From Xylaria sp. FL1777 (taxonomy: Eukaryota > Ascomycota > Sordariomycetes > Xylariales > Xylariaceae), in assembly GCA_022578965.1 (NCBI GenBank), contig MU400957.1, positions 1 through 18,979 on the forward strand: a stretch of DNA of 18,979 nucleotides, written 5' to 3'. How positions within the stretch are numbered: position 1 is the first letter of the stretch; every line of letters begins with the position of its first letter. The notes under the pieces are model-generated. The model was not told where the DNA came from and searched no databases. It saw nothing but the letters and a program-made list of their open reading frames with translations. Both the position numbers and the translations under genes were made by a program. Positions 8,637-18,979 of this stretch are shown piece by piece.

Positions 8637-9838
8637 GATGGTTACGAAGGCTCGCGAGCTTGTGGGATAGTTCACGGCTGAAAGAATTTAATGGTATAAG
8701 CCAACTAGCTAGGCGGCCAAGAACTATTTGCCATGATGTTGAAATAAACTAGATAGGGATGTACCGTTGCTATACCTAGTAACCAGGGTTCTCTTTTCTA
8801 AGTAAGTCTGGTGATTTGGTGCCCACTGTGGCTGGAGCCACAAAGAATAACGGGATCATTCAACGTAGCGTCTCATCCCTGCTTACGTACTTTTTTTCCC
8901 CCTTTCACATGCAAGGCAGCCGTCCACGCATTCTTCTTGGCTGGGCAGCCATGCAAGTCTGTGGCAAAACTTCGCGAGCTTCAACATCCGAAATCCAATC
9001 GCTTCGGCACCGAGTCGACGAATCGAATGCCTGGAAGCAATCAAGTCTGTCAAGGAGCAGATGATGGGGGTGTGATAAGAAGCGCTACTCCCTACATAGG
9101 TACATATACTATGTAGCTCCCTATCGAACGAGCATAAGTACGCAGTAGGTTTCCGAGGTGAAGACAAGGGTGTAGCACCATTCGGCTGGCATCGCTGCTG
9201 ACATCAGACTTCAACCTCATACATGCATATTCTATACATCCGGTACCTACCTTTCGTAAGAAAGGGGGAGTGGGAAAAATGAATAAAGCAAAAGAAGAAT
9301 AGGAGATATTGATGTGCCATAACCGCTTTCTTGCTCTCCAGCGTCTGGCTCCCTTTACGAGATTCATATCTCTTGTCATCGTTAATAAGTACAATGGCGT
9401 AGACCATAATTACCCTGTACTTAGATAGCATATACTATAAAATAGACAAAATACCTTAGATGATAGTTATCGCAACATAGAACCTGAAATGGCAATGGCT
9501 TACTATTCGAAGACACCTGGGCAGGGTTCTGTCTGACAAGGCGCAAGCGGCGAAGGTATACGATTGGCTAGAAAGCAGCCACAGTTGCCCAGTTGGGAGT
9601 CCCATAGTATACCTAGGTACACATATGGTGCACCTAAGTCATCTCATTTTAACAAGATCAGGACTTGCAAAAATCATGCCCGTTTCCGAGACCGCTGAGC
9701 TACCTGGTTAGGATGTATAGATGAGTGACAATGAAGTAGAAAGAAATCGATAACCACGAGAATAGCTCTTGGAGCCGGTTATAATCCAGAACTGGACAGC
9801 GAGCAAGTAAATAGTGTAGAGCAAATAGCATATCAGCA
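8637..9838. promoter_or_regulatory. Upstream DNA of the Zn2Cys6 factor
   Basis: This should contain the promoter and leader of the leftward-transcribed transcription factor. Several open frames of 75-101 codons overlap one another on both strands between 8811 and 9431; none shows recognisable domains, plausible splice partners or family resemblance, and I treat them as chance. GTAC/TAGGTA-type words occur at about 9095-9107, 9241-9251 and 9608-9620. No defined binding site can be supported. Confidence 0.45.
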
Positions 9839-9960
9839 ATATATGAAAATATATACCTGGGTTTAAAAAAAAAAAAAAAGTAAAAAGCTTTAACTAGTTA
9901 TATATAGATAAATAAATAGATTTAGTAATACTTGGTTACTAGTTACGAATAACATGAATC
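9839..9960. other. AT-rich block with A15 run
   Basis: About 120 bp are markedly richer in A and T than the flanks. The block includes an uninterrupted run of 15 A at 9865-9879, followed by stretches such as TTATATATAGATAAATAAATAG. It could be a relic of a transposed or RIP-mutated sequence, or a nucleosome-depleted regulatory stretch; the sequence alone does not decide. No coding frame crosses it. Confidence 0.6.
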
Positions 9961-12504
9961 CCCTTTCCTTGGTTTACATTGCTAACTTACGTTGTGTAGG
10001 CTGGCTCGTTATCGGCTTGTTGGTGGCTCGTGGGTTATTTGTTGTTTCGTGCCATATTACACTTTATGTTTACGGTTTCTCTCAAGGATACTAGGTCGAT
10101 CAAAGATACAGCTGGATCCTTGCCGGGTGGTGCGAACTTCATGCTTCTTCGATAGCTAGCCCGACAGAAGGGTGGGCGAAAGGGAAGGCGACTAAGAGAG
10201 GCTATAAAAGAAATGTTCTAAAAACGGAAAACGCTGCCCAAGGATGCGGGATAGTATGTACGCCGTGGCAAGTTTCTTTACGTAAGTAATAGGTTCAATT
10301 CGGTTTGCTTTGGTTCGGATTCGGCAGGTCAGCTGGCCTTCAAGTAACACCGAAAATGACGTTATCTAGCCCGAAAAGACCAGATGGAATGCGTACTACG
10401 TAATCAGTGTTAGACCAATACGTACAGAGACGACTGTACTTACGGAGAGATACGAGGAAGATCAACTTCCAAGATTCAGAAACACGTCGGTTACAGTACC
10501 AGTGGGCCTGATGCGTGGAGTGTAGATCCCTCGAGCGGGCGGGTTGTGGCATGTACTTCCGTGTAACAGGCCTCAGCCTTACACGCAGAACGATACCGGT
10601 GTTATTATCTCATAAAAGATTTGCTGTTGTCCTGAGTCTCGGGACTGCGGTAGCTCATGTAATGATGGCTAACTATATTTAATAGTAATATTGTGGCAGG
10701 ACTGCTCAATCACAACGACAAACCCTCCTCTCATCTGCCCAAGCTAGATAGCTACGTGTATTTCCTCTATTGGCGTTGAAGACACCATGATAAAAGTTCG
10801 CTGTTCAATAAAAGGATACACATGCCCTATGTGCTTGCTAGATACTGGAAAGGGTGATGAAGGTAAGGTATCCAGTATACTAGATATAGTAATCGATAGA
10901 GTAACCGCCTACGGCCGCAATCTACCCATCCCGTGAGCTAGTGTTTTCGAGCTGGTCCGCAGGATGGTGGATTATAGGATCGGACGGACAAAGGAACACA
11001 ATGCAGATACTACGTAAAGAATTCCTGCAGCATATGTACACGTGCTGATAAACTTACCTTTCCTTGCACGTTATGGTACCGGTATGCTACGTGCCATGCA
11101 TACCTACACCTACAACCACCTACTTACTTATACGACAGGTAGTAGGTATCCTGAGTACTATAGCTACTGTGTAGAGGCTAGGTATCTACTGCGTGCACTC
11201 CCTTGCCCATGCCCATGCCCTGCCCATGCCTGCTTATTCTTATGCCTACCGAATATTCTGCGGTACAGCACGTAGGTAGCAAGTAGTGTAGGTAAGTAAC
11301 TTTAAGACTCCCAGCTTTTGCCGTCCCCGGGCTCTGGGTGAGGCGGAACTAAACTATTTATCATCACACCTACAATAAACTATTTACACTAGGTATACTG
11401 GGCATGTGGTATGGATTGCGGGTATATAGAGAGATGTATGTGACGGACGATAAGTCAGCCAACACACTACCCCCGCCTCCCCCGTTTTCTACATACCATG
11501 TACGGACGACCGCTACTAGCAGACGTGGCGTAATGGGTGGGTGCCTCACCAAGCCGGGTGCGACGTCGGGATGCTGCAATCATCTCATCTCGTCTCATCC
11601 ATCCATCCATCTATTCATTCTTCCATGCAGTCGCTGCAGCAGATAACGCTGTGTAACACGAAGACATTGCACGTTTATTTCCACTTTTCCTTCTACGTAT
11701 TCTGCCAAGCTTCTACTATATGTCCTGTTTCAACATCCAATGATACAGTAGAGTAGGTAACCGTTTCCTTCCAACCTCTGCCTCCCCGAAGGGTGCGGCA
11801 TAGGACAACCGAAGTCTCGGGTGTGTCTTTAGCGGGCTGACGGATGGGGAATGGAGATAACCAGTTAGCTCCCTACCCATAAGCGATCGTGTAACGGGAA
11901 AGAAGAAAAGGCCGGTATGCAAATACGGGAGGAATTCGAATGTATAATGATTGGCCACCGTATTCCTGATGACCTTGCGCCGTCGCCTTTTTTAGTGCGG
12001 GCAAATTATTCAACTACGCCTAACACAAAGACCTATAGATACATACAATGCACGGAGAAAGTAATACAAAAGGCTCAAAGAGGCGCGGAAATAGAGAACC
12101 CGGTCGAGAGATATTCCTTTTCTGGTTTGGTTCTTTCCACCTGTCAAGAATTCCAAGATGTATACTACCGGTAGATAGAAGTTTACCTGCTCGGCCAGCG
12201 CCGGGTCACCGGAAAGAATCTTAGGCCTCAAGCCACCCCAGAAGCGTGACAGCAGAGACGACCACCACTGCTGCCATCACAGTCACCATACGGTATATAT
12301 CTTACACAATAAACTAAGAGAAACGGACGAGCTATGCGCAATTCTGCGCTGATGAACATCCCGAACAGTGTTCCGGAGGATGCGGAGTCTGTAGGTACTT
12401 TCATGTCTCCCCTTGTGGACTCGTTGATATGAGTACAATATTCGTCATGACCGAGGACGAAGAGGGGCACGGGAGTTCGCGTATCGTGTAGTGTCTATCT
12501 GGCT
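9961..12504. other. Long non-coding interval downstream of SEC7
   Basis: About 2.5 kb with no convincing gene. The rightmost part should be the SEC7 3' untranslated region (SEC7 stops at 12505). A good TATA word, GCTATAAAAG, lies at about 10200, but the only frame after it is very short. An 8-bp inverted repeat (ATACTGGA at 10842-10849, TCCAGTAT at 10871-10878) could form a small hairpin. Positions 11030-11300 are rich in TAGGTA/GTAC words, 11205-11233 contains imperfect CCCATG repeats, and 11596-11611 is (CATC)4. Open frames of 60-85 codons show no family resemblance. I saw no tRNA, 5S or spliceosomal RNA signature. Confidence 0.5.
11596..11611. repeat. CATC microsatellite, four units
   Basis: A short perfect tetranucleotide array (CATC)4 in non-coding DNA, with looser CATC/CATT words extending on both sides. 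It would serve only as a polymorphic marker; no function is implied. Confidence 0.85.
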
Positions 12505-15500
12505 TCAGTCTTTCATTGTTCGCGTGCCCATCTCTCCCTCTTCTACTCCGTGGTCGGGGTCTATGGTAGGAGTTTCGGTAACGGTGCTGACGATACTCTC
12601 TCTACGACCGCCCGCAGTCATGCCTTCGATGCCAAGGCCAACCTCACCAACCCTTCTCAAAACACTCAGCAAAGCAACTCGTAGTTCGGCGCTGACCTCT
12701 TTGCCCAATAGCTCCACCACCAAAGGATAAAAAGCTCGGACATGCTTTCCAAATTGGGTCTCTGGCCATGTCGAGTATCCTTCCAAGACGTCAACAACCA
12801 CGGGACGCCACGCAGCAATGTTTCGCTGCTGAGACTCCTCTTCGAGGGCGAGGTAGCCCTTGATGATGTCTTTACATAAGGGAACAAGCGCCTTTTCTAC
12901 CTCGGGCCGACTCTCGGCTCGAGATGGTGAAGTATCACCGAACATGCGGAACAGAATTTGGATATACGTAGCCGCTGCACCACTTTCTTGCTTCAGTAGA
13001 TTAGGCGGCTGTTGCATGAAGCCTTCTCGCCATAATCGCATTCGCAGGTCCTTATCCTCGTTGAATCTTCGGGCGAATAGGAACGATCTTTTAAGCAATC
13101 CCATTAGACGGAGCAGTTCTGCTGACGGGATCTGGGCATACACAGCCTCATTAGAGAATAATTCATTAACCGTCTCAATCATGAGCAATTGCAAAACACA
13201 ATGAGATATTATGCGGTTGAAGAATCGTCGGCGAGCAGCTGTAACAACCACGGGTTGCTGTTGTAAAGAGGACGCGGGTTTATAATCCTCCAGGGGTGTA
13301 GAGGCGACCGAACCGCTCCGCGGCCGCACTACCTCGTCAGGGTTCGGTGTCTGAGGAGCGCTAACCACTGCGGAATCACCCCCAAAACCTTCACCGGTTT
13401 CGATCATGCCGTTTACTTCGACGGTTTTATTTTCTAGCAATACCTCTGTAGTAGGCGGAACTGGTAAATTGAGGCCAAACCCATTATGTGCAGGGGATGA
13501 TAGCGAAGCTGGAGCATTAATTGTCGCAGCTGAAAAGAGTTGGTATGCTGTCGTCTTTTCGAATAGTCCGCAAAATGCACCGACTATCTTTGTCCAGTGT
13601 TCTTCGTTGAACTTAGTAACATTCTGCAGAATCAGTTGTTGTAGGCAATTACTGCCAATGCGGGCTATTGTGTCATTCTCTTGGCAAATGCAGAGCGCCA
13701 AAAGTTCCAGGAATCGATCCAGCATGTATTCCAACGCGTCAAAATAGTGAGTGAAAAGTACAATCATGTTACGGAGAGCTTGTATCATAGTAGTAGAAAG
13801 CCATACGGACAACTCTTCATGGTTGAGAGCATTGCTTAAATCTGGCCTGGATCGGAGGACCATGAAGATGGGGTAGAGCTGCTGTCTCCACAGGATATCC
13901 CAGAAGTCTGGAGGGAAGTCACCTCCATATCGAAGAAGAGCCTCGAAGAAATAATTGAGCGCATTTGAACGGACCTCGAGATCCTCTCCTGTCATCAGTA
14001 CGTCGTGGAAGGCAAAGAGTATTGGAAACCAGAAGCCTTCCTCCAACGATGTGCCACTCTGTTGTCTCGACAATGTGTCTGATGCTTTCGTTTCAGATTT
14101 GATCTTATTTGATAGGGGGCATTCTGGAGTCTTTAGCATGCGTGGTATTATCGACTTGAGAGTCTCCATGGCCTGCAAGCTCTTCTTTTGGAAGCGGATA
14201 TTCTTCGAGAACTCGGTTAGACAAACGATTAAATCTGTGAAGGCACCTTGGGAGATAACTACGCCGAAGCGTGTCTTATAAACAAGTGTTACGTTTTCGA
14301 AAGCTAGATTAACAATCGCTTCGTTTGGATCTCGAGCGGCAACTGTAAAGGCCCCGAACATAGTTCTCCAGCCAGATCGAATATTATCGCCTCGAGCTTG
14401 GATCATTTGAGCTAGGCATCTTAGAGCCATATCCTTGACGGTCAAGTTGGTCGAGTTGGCCATGATGTGTTCGAAGGGCTTCAAGAAATCCTTTTGAAAT
14501 TTGAAACCTGGAAGTTCTTCGATTTCCATAAAGCGCATCGAGAGCTGTCGCAAAGAATCAAGGGCAAAATAGACGATGGCGGTGTTGATATGACAACCAA
14601 CCTTGTTGAAATGCTCGCCAAGGACAGCCCAGATATTGGTCCACTCGAATCGTACTCGTGTCATATTGTAGTAGCTGATCTCGACAATCTTCTGCAGACT
14701 GTATGTACGTGGGGAGTCGTTGGAGCCGGAAACCTTGATTTCATCCCAGCTTACCTCGGTAAGAGACTTAGCGAAGTGAACGATAGCCTCTCCGTGAAGA
14801 TTGGCAGTATTACTGAATATGCGATCGATGCTCTTGATCACTTCGTCCGATCTGCTCTCAAGAGCAATGATTGTTGAGAAGCCCCTTGAGCCGGGATTGG
14901 AACGGTTTCGCCGCCGTGTTGATGCCGTAGATCTCCGAGGATCAGTAGTCGAAGATCTCTCAGGCGGTACAAAGCGTGCCTTTGAAACATCAGGGATAGC
15001 GCCTTCATCAACGCCACCCGAGATCAGTTGTAGCCTGTCTAACTGGCTGATGCACATCAAAATATCCTTCCATGATTCATTTAGGCTGTTGCCCTCTGTC
15101 TGACCAAGATCTAGAATCACTTTCAAGGCCTCGACATTCTTGGCCAATATCTCTTGTGGGTTGTTTAGATTAGTGGCGTTTTTCAAGGCCGACATGAAAG
15201 CCTCACGAGGAGTCGCAAGATCGAAGAGGCAGGCTATCCTGGTGGCTTGCTTCATTCCCTCGAGACACAGCTTATTGACCTCTAGATTCTGGGCCTTTTG
15301 CATTTGACTGGAAAAGGCCGAGAAAAACGACATCCACGTCACATCAAACATCGACTCCACGTGCTTGAAGGACGTTGCTGGAATGAACCTGATACCCGCC
15401 CTAGTTGCGTTCTTCCGTTGACTCTTGAATAAGTTCTTGAAGAGTTGCTCAGACCGCAAAGAAATCTCCTGCGATTGTTGCACGTAAGCTTCCCGTTGAA

Positions 15501-18134
15501 GATCTCGACCGACATTAGAAAGGGCTTGCCCAAGTCCTGCGGCGAAGCCTGTTGGCTGGGTGGGTAGGGTACCCGCAATTGCAGCAGCTTCCCGCTCGCT
15601 GTTCAAGACGATCTCATTGCTGGCAATCTCATCGTAGATGCCGGTTAGGTACTCCGGTGGTAGATCCGCGTTATCGTTGATACCACGGTTATTCCGAATG
15701 AAATCGTCCCGCGTCATGCGCCTCGCAATCTTGCTACTATGCAAATCCGTGTTCAGCAATATTACTGAATAAGCGAGCACGTAAGCAGTTTCAGCATTCG
15801 CAAAGGCATTTGGATTACCCGCCACATAACGATCAGCAAACTTCAGCATAAAACGATCAATCTTTTGGGCTTCGCCGGGTAAACGGAACGATTGAAGGAA
15901 CTGGCGGAGAGCGTCGACAAATCGACGCCGTGTGAAGTCCATGGTGTCAACAAACGCGTGCATGATCTCAATATTCTTGGCCTCGCCTTCACCGAGATAC
16001 TCGCCTATCTGAGCCTTGTCTAGACGATCATCTGAAATCAGGAATCTGGCAATATCTTGAGCCTTGTCGCTCGCGATAAACCCGGACTGTATCAAAAACT
16101 TGATACCTCGTTTAGGTTTAAAGTTGAATTGCCGAACTCCATTAGAGAGAGCTGTTTTCCGGGCTTTTTCCTTCTCTAATTGTGCCGGATCGTCCTCAAT
16201 GACGGGAGTCGATGGCGGAATAGGTGTCTCCCGGGAGTTGCTCTCTGAAATAGAAGGGTCAATGGATTCTCGAACATCATCCGTTGAGGCTCGTGTTTCG
16301 CTCTCCCCAGTAACCCCGTTCACAGTTGGACGACCAACCATGGACCAGTTGAGAAGCGACCGTAAAGCTTCAACAAGTGAGTCTAACGCCGCACGCTTTA
16401 TCATGTACTCTCTCGGGATCTCCGATTCGGGCTCTGTAGGGAGTACAATGTCGCGAACATTTAGCGGTGGGGGAAGCATACCTTTCAACTGCCACTCTGG
16501 ATTTAGATTCGCATTCGAATTTCTCTCCTCATACTGTTGTTCTTGGACCGTGGTTACCGCCACCGGAGCTATAGCAAGTCGGGCTAGGTCTTCGATGACA
16601 GTTTGGAAGATGTTGTCGACTTGAGAGTCACAATCATAATTCAAGTAGAGTTCCACCAAACCTCGAGGGTCTCCACAGAATCTAGTAAGTATGCTCAGAA
16701 AATAAAGCTTCTGGGTAAGGGGTGCAGTTCGCCGGGCAAGAAGGGCCAAGTATATCTCATTCAAAAAGACTTCTATTTCTTTCTAAGACGAGGGCTCAGC
16801 ATGTCGGGATACACACGGCACATGGGCATACTGACCTTAAAGGGGGCACGCATGAACTTCAACATTAGCCAGAATATCTCGCAGCAGACCTCGAAAACTC
16901 TGTCCACCGAGCTCGCACCATTCCTTGTAATAGTGAGACAAAGATAGAATTTAATAGCCTGTAGAAAGGTGGTAGGCTCATTGCTTTTAGTATTGGTGAT
17001 AGTACATAATGGCGAAGTAAAGACGGCAATGTGGTTGTTCAGAAGGATGCGTGTTAAGTGAAGCGATATCATCTTGGAGCGCATGTGTTGACCTCGATGA
17101 TCATATAGTTGGTCCGGAGGAAGAACCTTAGTCGAGAGATTGCAGAAAGATCGGAAGACAAGGTAGGCATCCCTGATATACACCTCGTCCTCGGCATCGA
17201 CAGACTCTATCGTGTCGTCAACCTCTGTCGGCACGGCATCGCTCTGTGCTGTTTGCTCGGAAACACTCCTCGCCGGTTTTCGAGAAGCAGTCGGTTGCGT
17301 CACTATGGTTGGCACATCACCTAGGTTCGAATCATCAAAACTCTTCCTGTGCTCCAGGTCCTTCAGCGTCAATCGCGGCCCGGCATTGTTCGTGGTTTGC
17401 GAAGGGCTGACTTCAGACTCGCCATCAGCGCTGGCGTCTTCTGGTAATCCCTCGTCGTCGTCGCCGCGACCAACGCCGTTCCCATTGGTGACGGTGTCGG
17501 CTTGGTCAAAGGTAATATTGCTTGAGCTGTGTTTCAATTTGCCTAGATTTATGCGGGCTTCCTTCATATGTAGCCTTGTCTTGACACGCTCGAACACCAT
17601 GCCGACCATCTGAGTAAGGGTACCTTGAGCGGCTTGCTGGTTCTCCGTGCTCCGCGATAGCAAGAAGACATTGTAGACCTGGCGCACGGCTTTGAGTAGG
17701 CCAGCACCGTGCACAACCACCTTATCGTTCAACACGGCGGCGAGTAGGGCTTGCACGATGTGGCGCTGGACATCTACGGGTGTGGTCTCGCCCTGGAAGC
17801 AATCACATATTGTATCGATGGCGCGGTCGAGCATGGGGGCTTGCTCAGCCCCATCCTGGAGGGATGTGCCAGGGGCGGCATGGCCGGAAAGGTAGGAGGA
17901 AGATACAAGCTTCTGGATGGAATCGAGAGCAGTATTGATCAAGAGGCTGCTGCCGGTCTTGGTGGCGAGTTGCAGGGGCGCGAAGACGACATCGGGTTCG
18001 GGGGGTTGCGAGCCGCCCTGTTTGATGGCCTCGACGGCCTTCTCGGCAAGGTCGGCGAGTTGTTTGTTTCGCTGGGCCTCTTTGGAGGCGGCTATGGTCT
18101 CGAGAGAGGAGACGACGAAGACGATGGAGCTCAT
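12505..18134 (-). CDS. SEC7: Sec7, large ARF guanine-nucleotide exchange factor (BIG family)
   Basis: Sec7 activates ARF1-type GTPases by GDP/GTP exchange at the trans-Golgi and drives vesicle coat recruitment. Exons 18134-16836 and 16782-12505 give 1,858 residues, near the size of yeast Sec7 (about 2,009). The start is the first in-frame ATG (MSSIVFVVSSLETIAASKEAQ); the frame upstream is closed by a TGA at 18188-18186. Order: N-terminal DCB region, a low-complexity acidic linker around 225-300, the HUS box NYDCD at 481-485, the catalytic Sec7 domain at about 640-825 with FRLPGEAQKIDR (glutamic finger Glu737), then HDS-type helical repeats (SLQKIVEISYYNMTRVRFEW) to the C-terminus. Tyr771, Ser772, Asp779 and Met789 occupy the four positions known to confer brefeldin A sensitivity. 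The single 53-nt intron has a slightly unusual GTCAGT donor and a CTTAG acceptor. Confidence 0.97.
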
Positions 18135-18880
18135 GGCAGCTGGAGAGGAGGACGGGAGGCACGAGCCATGCGCGGTCAAGTCAGGTCAAGGTCGCTGAGA
18201 CTCGCGGAGATCTATCTACAGCGTGCGAAGAGCATGTGTCTATTTCTGTATGTGTCTGAGCGTGAGCTATGCGGAGTGCATCGATGGTGTGAGGAAGACG
18301 CCGGTACTCGGGCGCGGTCGAACAATCAGAAAGTAGGAAGCAATTGGGCCTGAGAGGCTGCCATGAGAGAGAGGGAGCTGAGGCGATTGTATCAAGGTAG
18401 CCTGGTGTCACAATCCCTTTTTTTTTTTGGTTGTAGGTATCAGACATTTGGCCAGTATGCTTGGGCAAGGTACCGACCTGATTTACATTAGGTAGGTAGG
18501 TATACTACATAGGTATGTATGTACTCACAGTCTACCAGGTACCTCACCAAGTCCACTAGCTATGAGGTACCCGTGTGGACTAAGAGACCTATACTACTTC
18601 CACAGCTGAGCTGACGGAATGCTGCCCACTACAGAACCCACTGGTAGCCCTTAAGGTAGTGTCGTAGTTAAGTGAGGGAAGTCAGCCACAATCATCTCGT
18701 CTCAGCCACACCATTGGGTACCTACTCAAGCACCTGTATAGTACTGTAATTTCTTTGGAGCTAGGTGCCTCTTCGATCGAGCCAATCAACTGTGGATCGC
18801 GAAGCGGATTTCGTTGGGGCTCCATTTCCTGGCGAGTCTACTGCAAACTGGACTTCCGATAACGCTGCGAATAACTAAAT
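18135..18880. promoter_or_regulatory. SEC7 upstream region
   Basis: DNA upstream of the leftward-transcribed SEC7. On the minus strand a pyrimidine-rich stretch (CTCCCTCTCTCTC) lies at about 18366-18378 and a CCAAT word at about 18343-18347, both within 250 bp of the ATG; these are compatible with a core promoter but not proof. A T11 run is at 18418-18428. A minus-strand frame of 95 codons (18468-18181) ends 46 nt before the SEC7 ATG and may be an upstream ORF or chance. Positions 18465-18770 hold many GGTACC/TAGGTA words. Confidence 0.45.
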
Positions 18881-18979
18881 TACAGTACGTAGGTTGTGGC
18901 CAAAAGTCTGGACCATGCTTAAAAATTATGTACAGTGTATTTATTTACCACTTACGGTAAGTACTTCCTAATTAGGAAA
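18881..18979 (+). mobile_element. Possible left terminus of a Tc1/mariner-type element (partial)
   Basis: At 18881 the sequence reads TA|CAGTACGTAGGTTGTGGC, followed by CAAAAGTCTGGACCATG. Tc1-family elements insert at TA dinucleotides, their ends commonly start with CAGT, and GGCCAAAA-type sequence is common just inside. The window ends 99 bp later, so neither the opposite end nor a transposase can be seen. It could equally be a short MITE or coincidence. Confidence 0.3.

Noticed and set aside
8811..9431. Cluster of open frames of 75-101 codons on both strands
   Set aside because: They overlap each other in different frames, start at arbitrary codons and show no domain, composition or splice evidence of coding.
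9655..9720. tRNA-like A-box on the minus strand (TAGCTCAGCGG)
   Set aside because: The D-arm could pair weakly, but there is no anticodon stem, no B-box (GGTTCGANNCC) at the expected distance and no matching acceptor strand. At most it is a decayed tRNA fragment.
10281..10330. B-box-like GGTTCGGATTC, possible Pol III gene
   Set aside because: The flanking bases do not form a T-stem and no matching A-box or cloverleaf can be drawn.
10842..10878. 8-bp inverted repeat with 21-nt loop as a terminator or structured RNA
   Set aside because: Stems of this size arise often by chance, and there is no transcript evidence or flanking signal.
12121..12475. Possible small spliced gene on the minus strand just beyond the SEC7 stop (frame with LRPKILSGDPALAEQ, donor GTAAAC, 46-nt intron)
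   Set aside because: It needs two very short introns with weak signals, has no recognisable family, and lies where the SEC7 3' untranslated region is expected.
14467..14877. 136-codon plus-strand frame inside SEC7
   Set aside because: It is antisense to the strongly conserved SEC7 coding sequence and is explained as a shadow of it, as are the other plus-strand frames between 12491 and 18353.

Overview
This window looks like a gene-rich chromosomal segment from a filamentous ascomycete fungus, probably Pezizomycotina and possibly Sordariomycetes. The evidence is short spliceosomal introns of 53-121 nt with GTRNGT-type donors and CTGAC/CTAAC branch-like sequences, a fungal Zn2Cys6 regulator, and fungal forms of YVC1, RPC31, HSM3 and SEC7. 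I cannot name the species. There are no bacterial genes, no rRNA or CRISPR, and no tRNA I could fold.

Layout from left to right: (1) 531-2673, minus strand: a vacuolar TRP-type calcium channel (YVC1) in four exons. (2) 3609-4683, minus: the RNA polymerase III subunit RPC31 in three exons, the last only 16 nt. (3) 5235-6424, plus: an HSM3/PSMD5-like proteasome base-assembly chaperone in two exons, separated by what reads best as a GC-AG intron and divergent from RPC31 over 551 bp. (4) 6763-8636, minus: a Zn2Cys6 transcription factor in five exons, convergent with HSM3. (5) 8637-12504: a 3.9 kb stretch in which I find no convincing gene. (6) 12505-18134, minus: SEC7, the large trans-Golgi ARF guanine-nucleotide exchange factor, 1,858 residues in two exons. 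The window ends in SEC7 upstream DNA with a possible terminal inverted repeat of a Tc1/mariner-type element at the far right edge.

The named genes are housekeeping: calcium release from the vacuole, Pol III transcription, proteasome assembly and Golgi trafficking. They do not form a pathway or cluster with the transcription factor. No new multigene system is evident. The points worth a second look are exon-level oddities (a GC donor, a microexon, alternative acceptors at the YVC1 5' end), a duplicated start codon in HSM3, a short sequence family related to TAGGTACC that recurs only in the non-coding DNA, and the long empty interval upstream of the transcription factor. Exon boundaries were derived by hand from splice signals, reading frame and family similarity; no transcript data were available.
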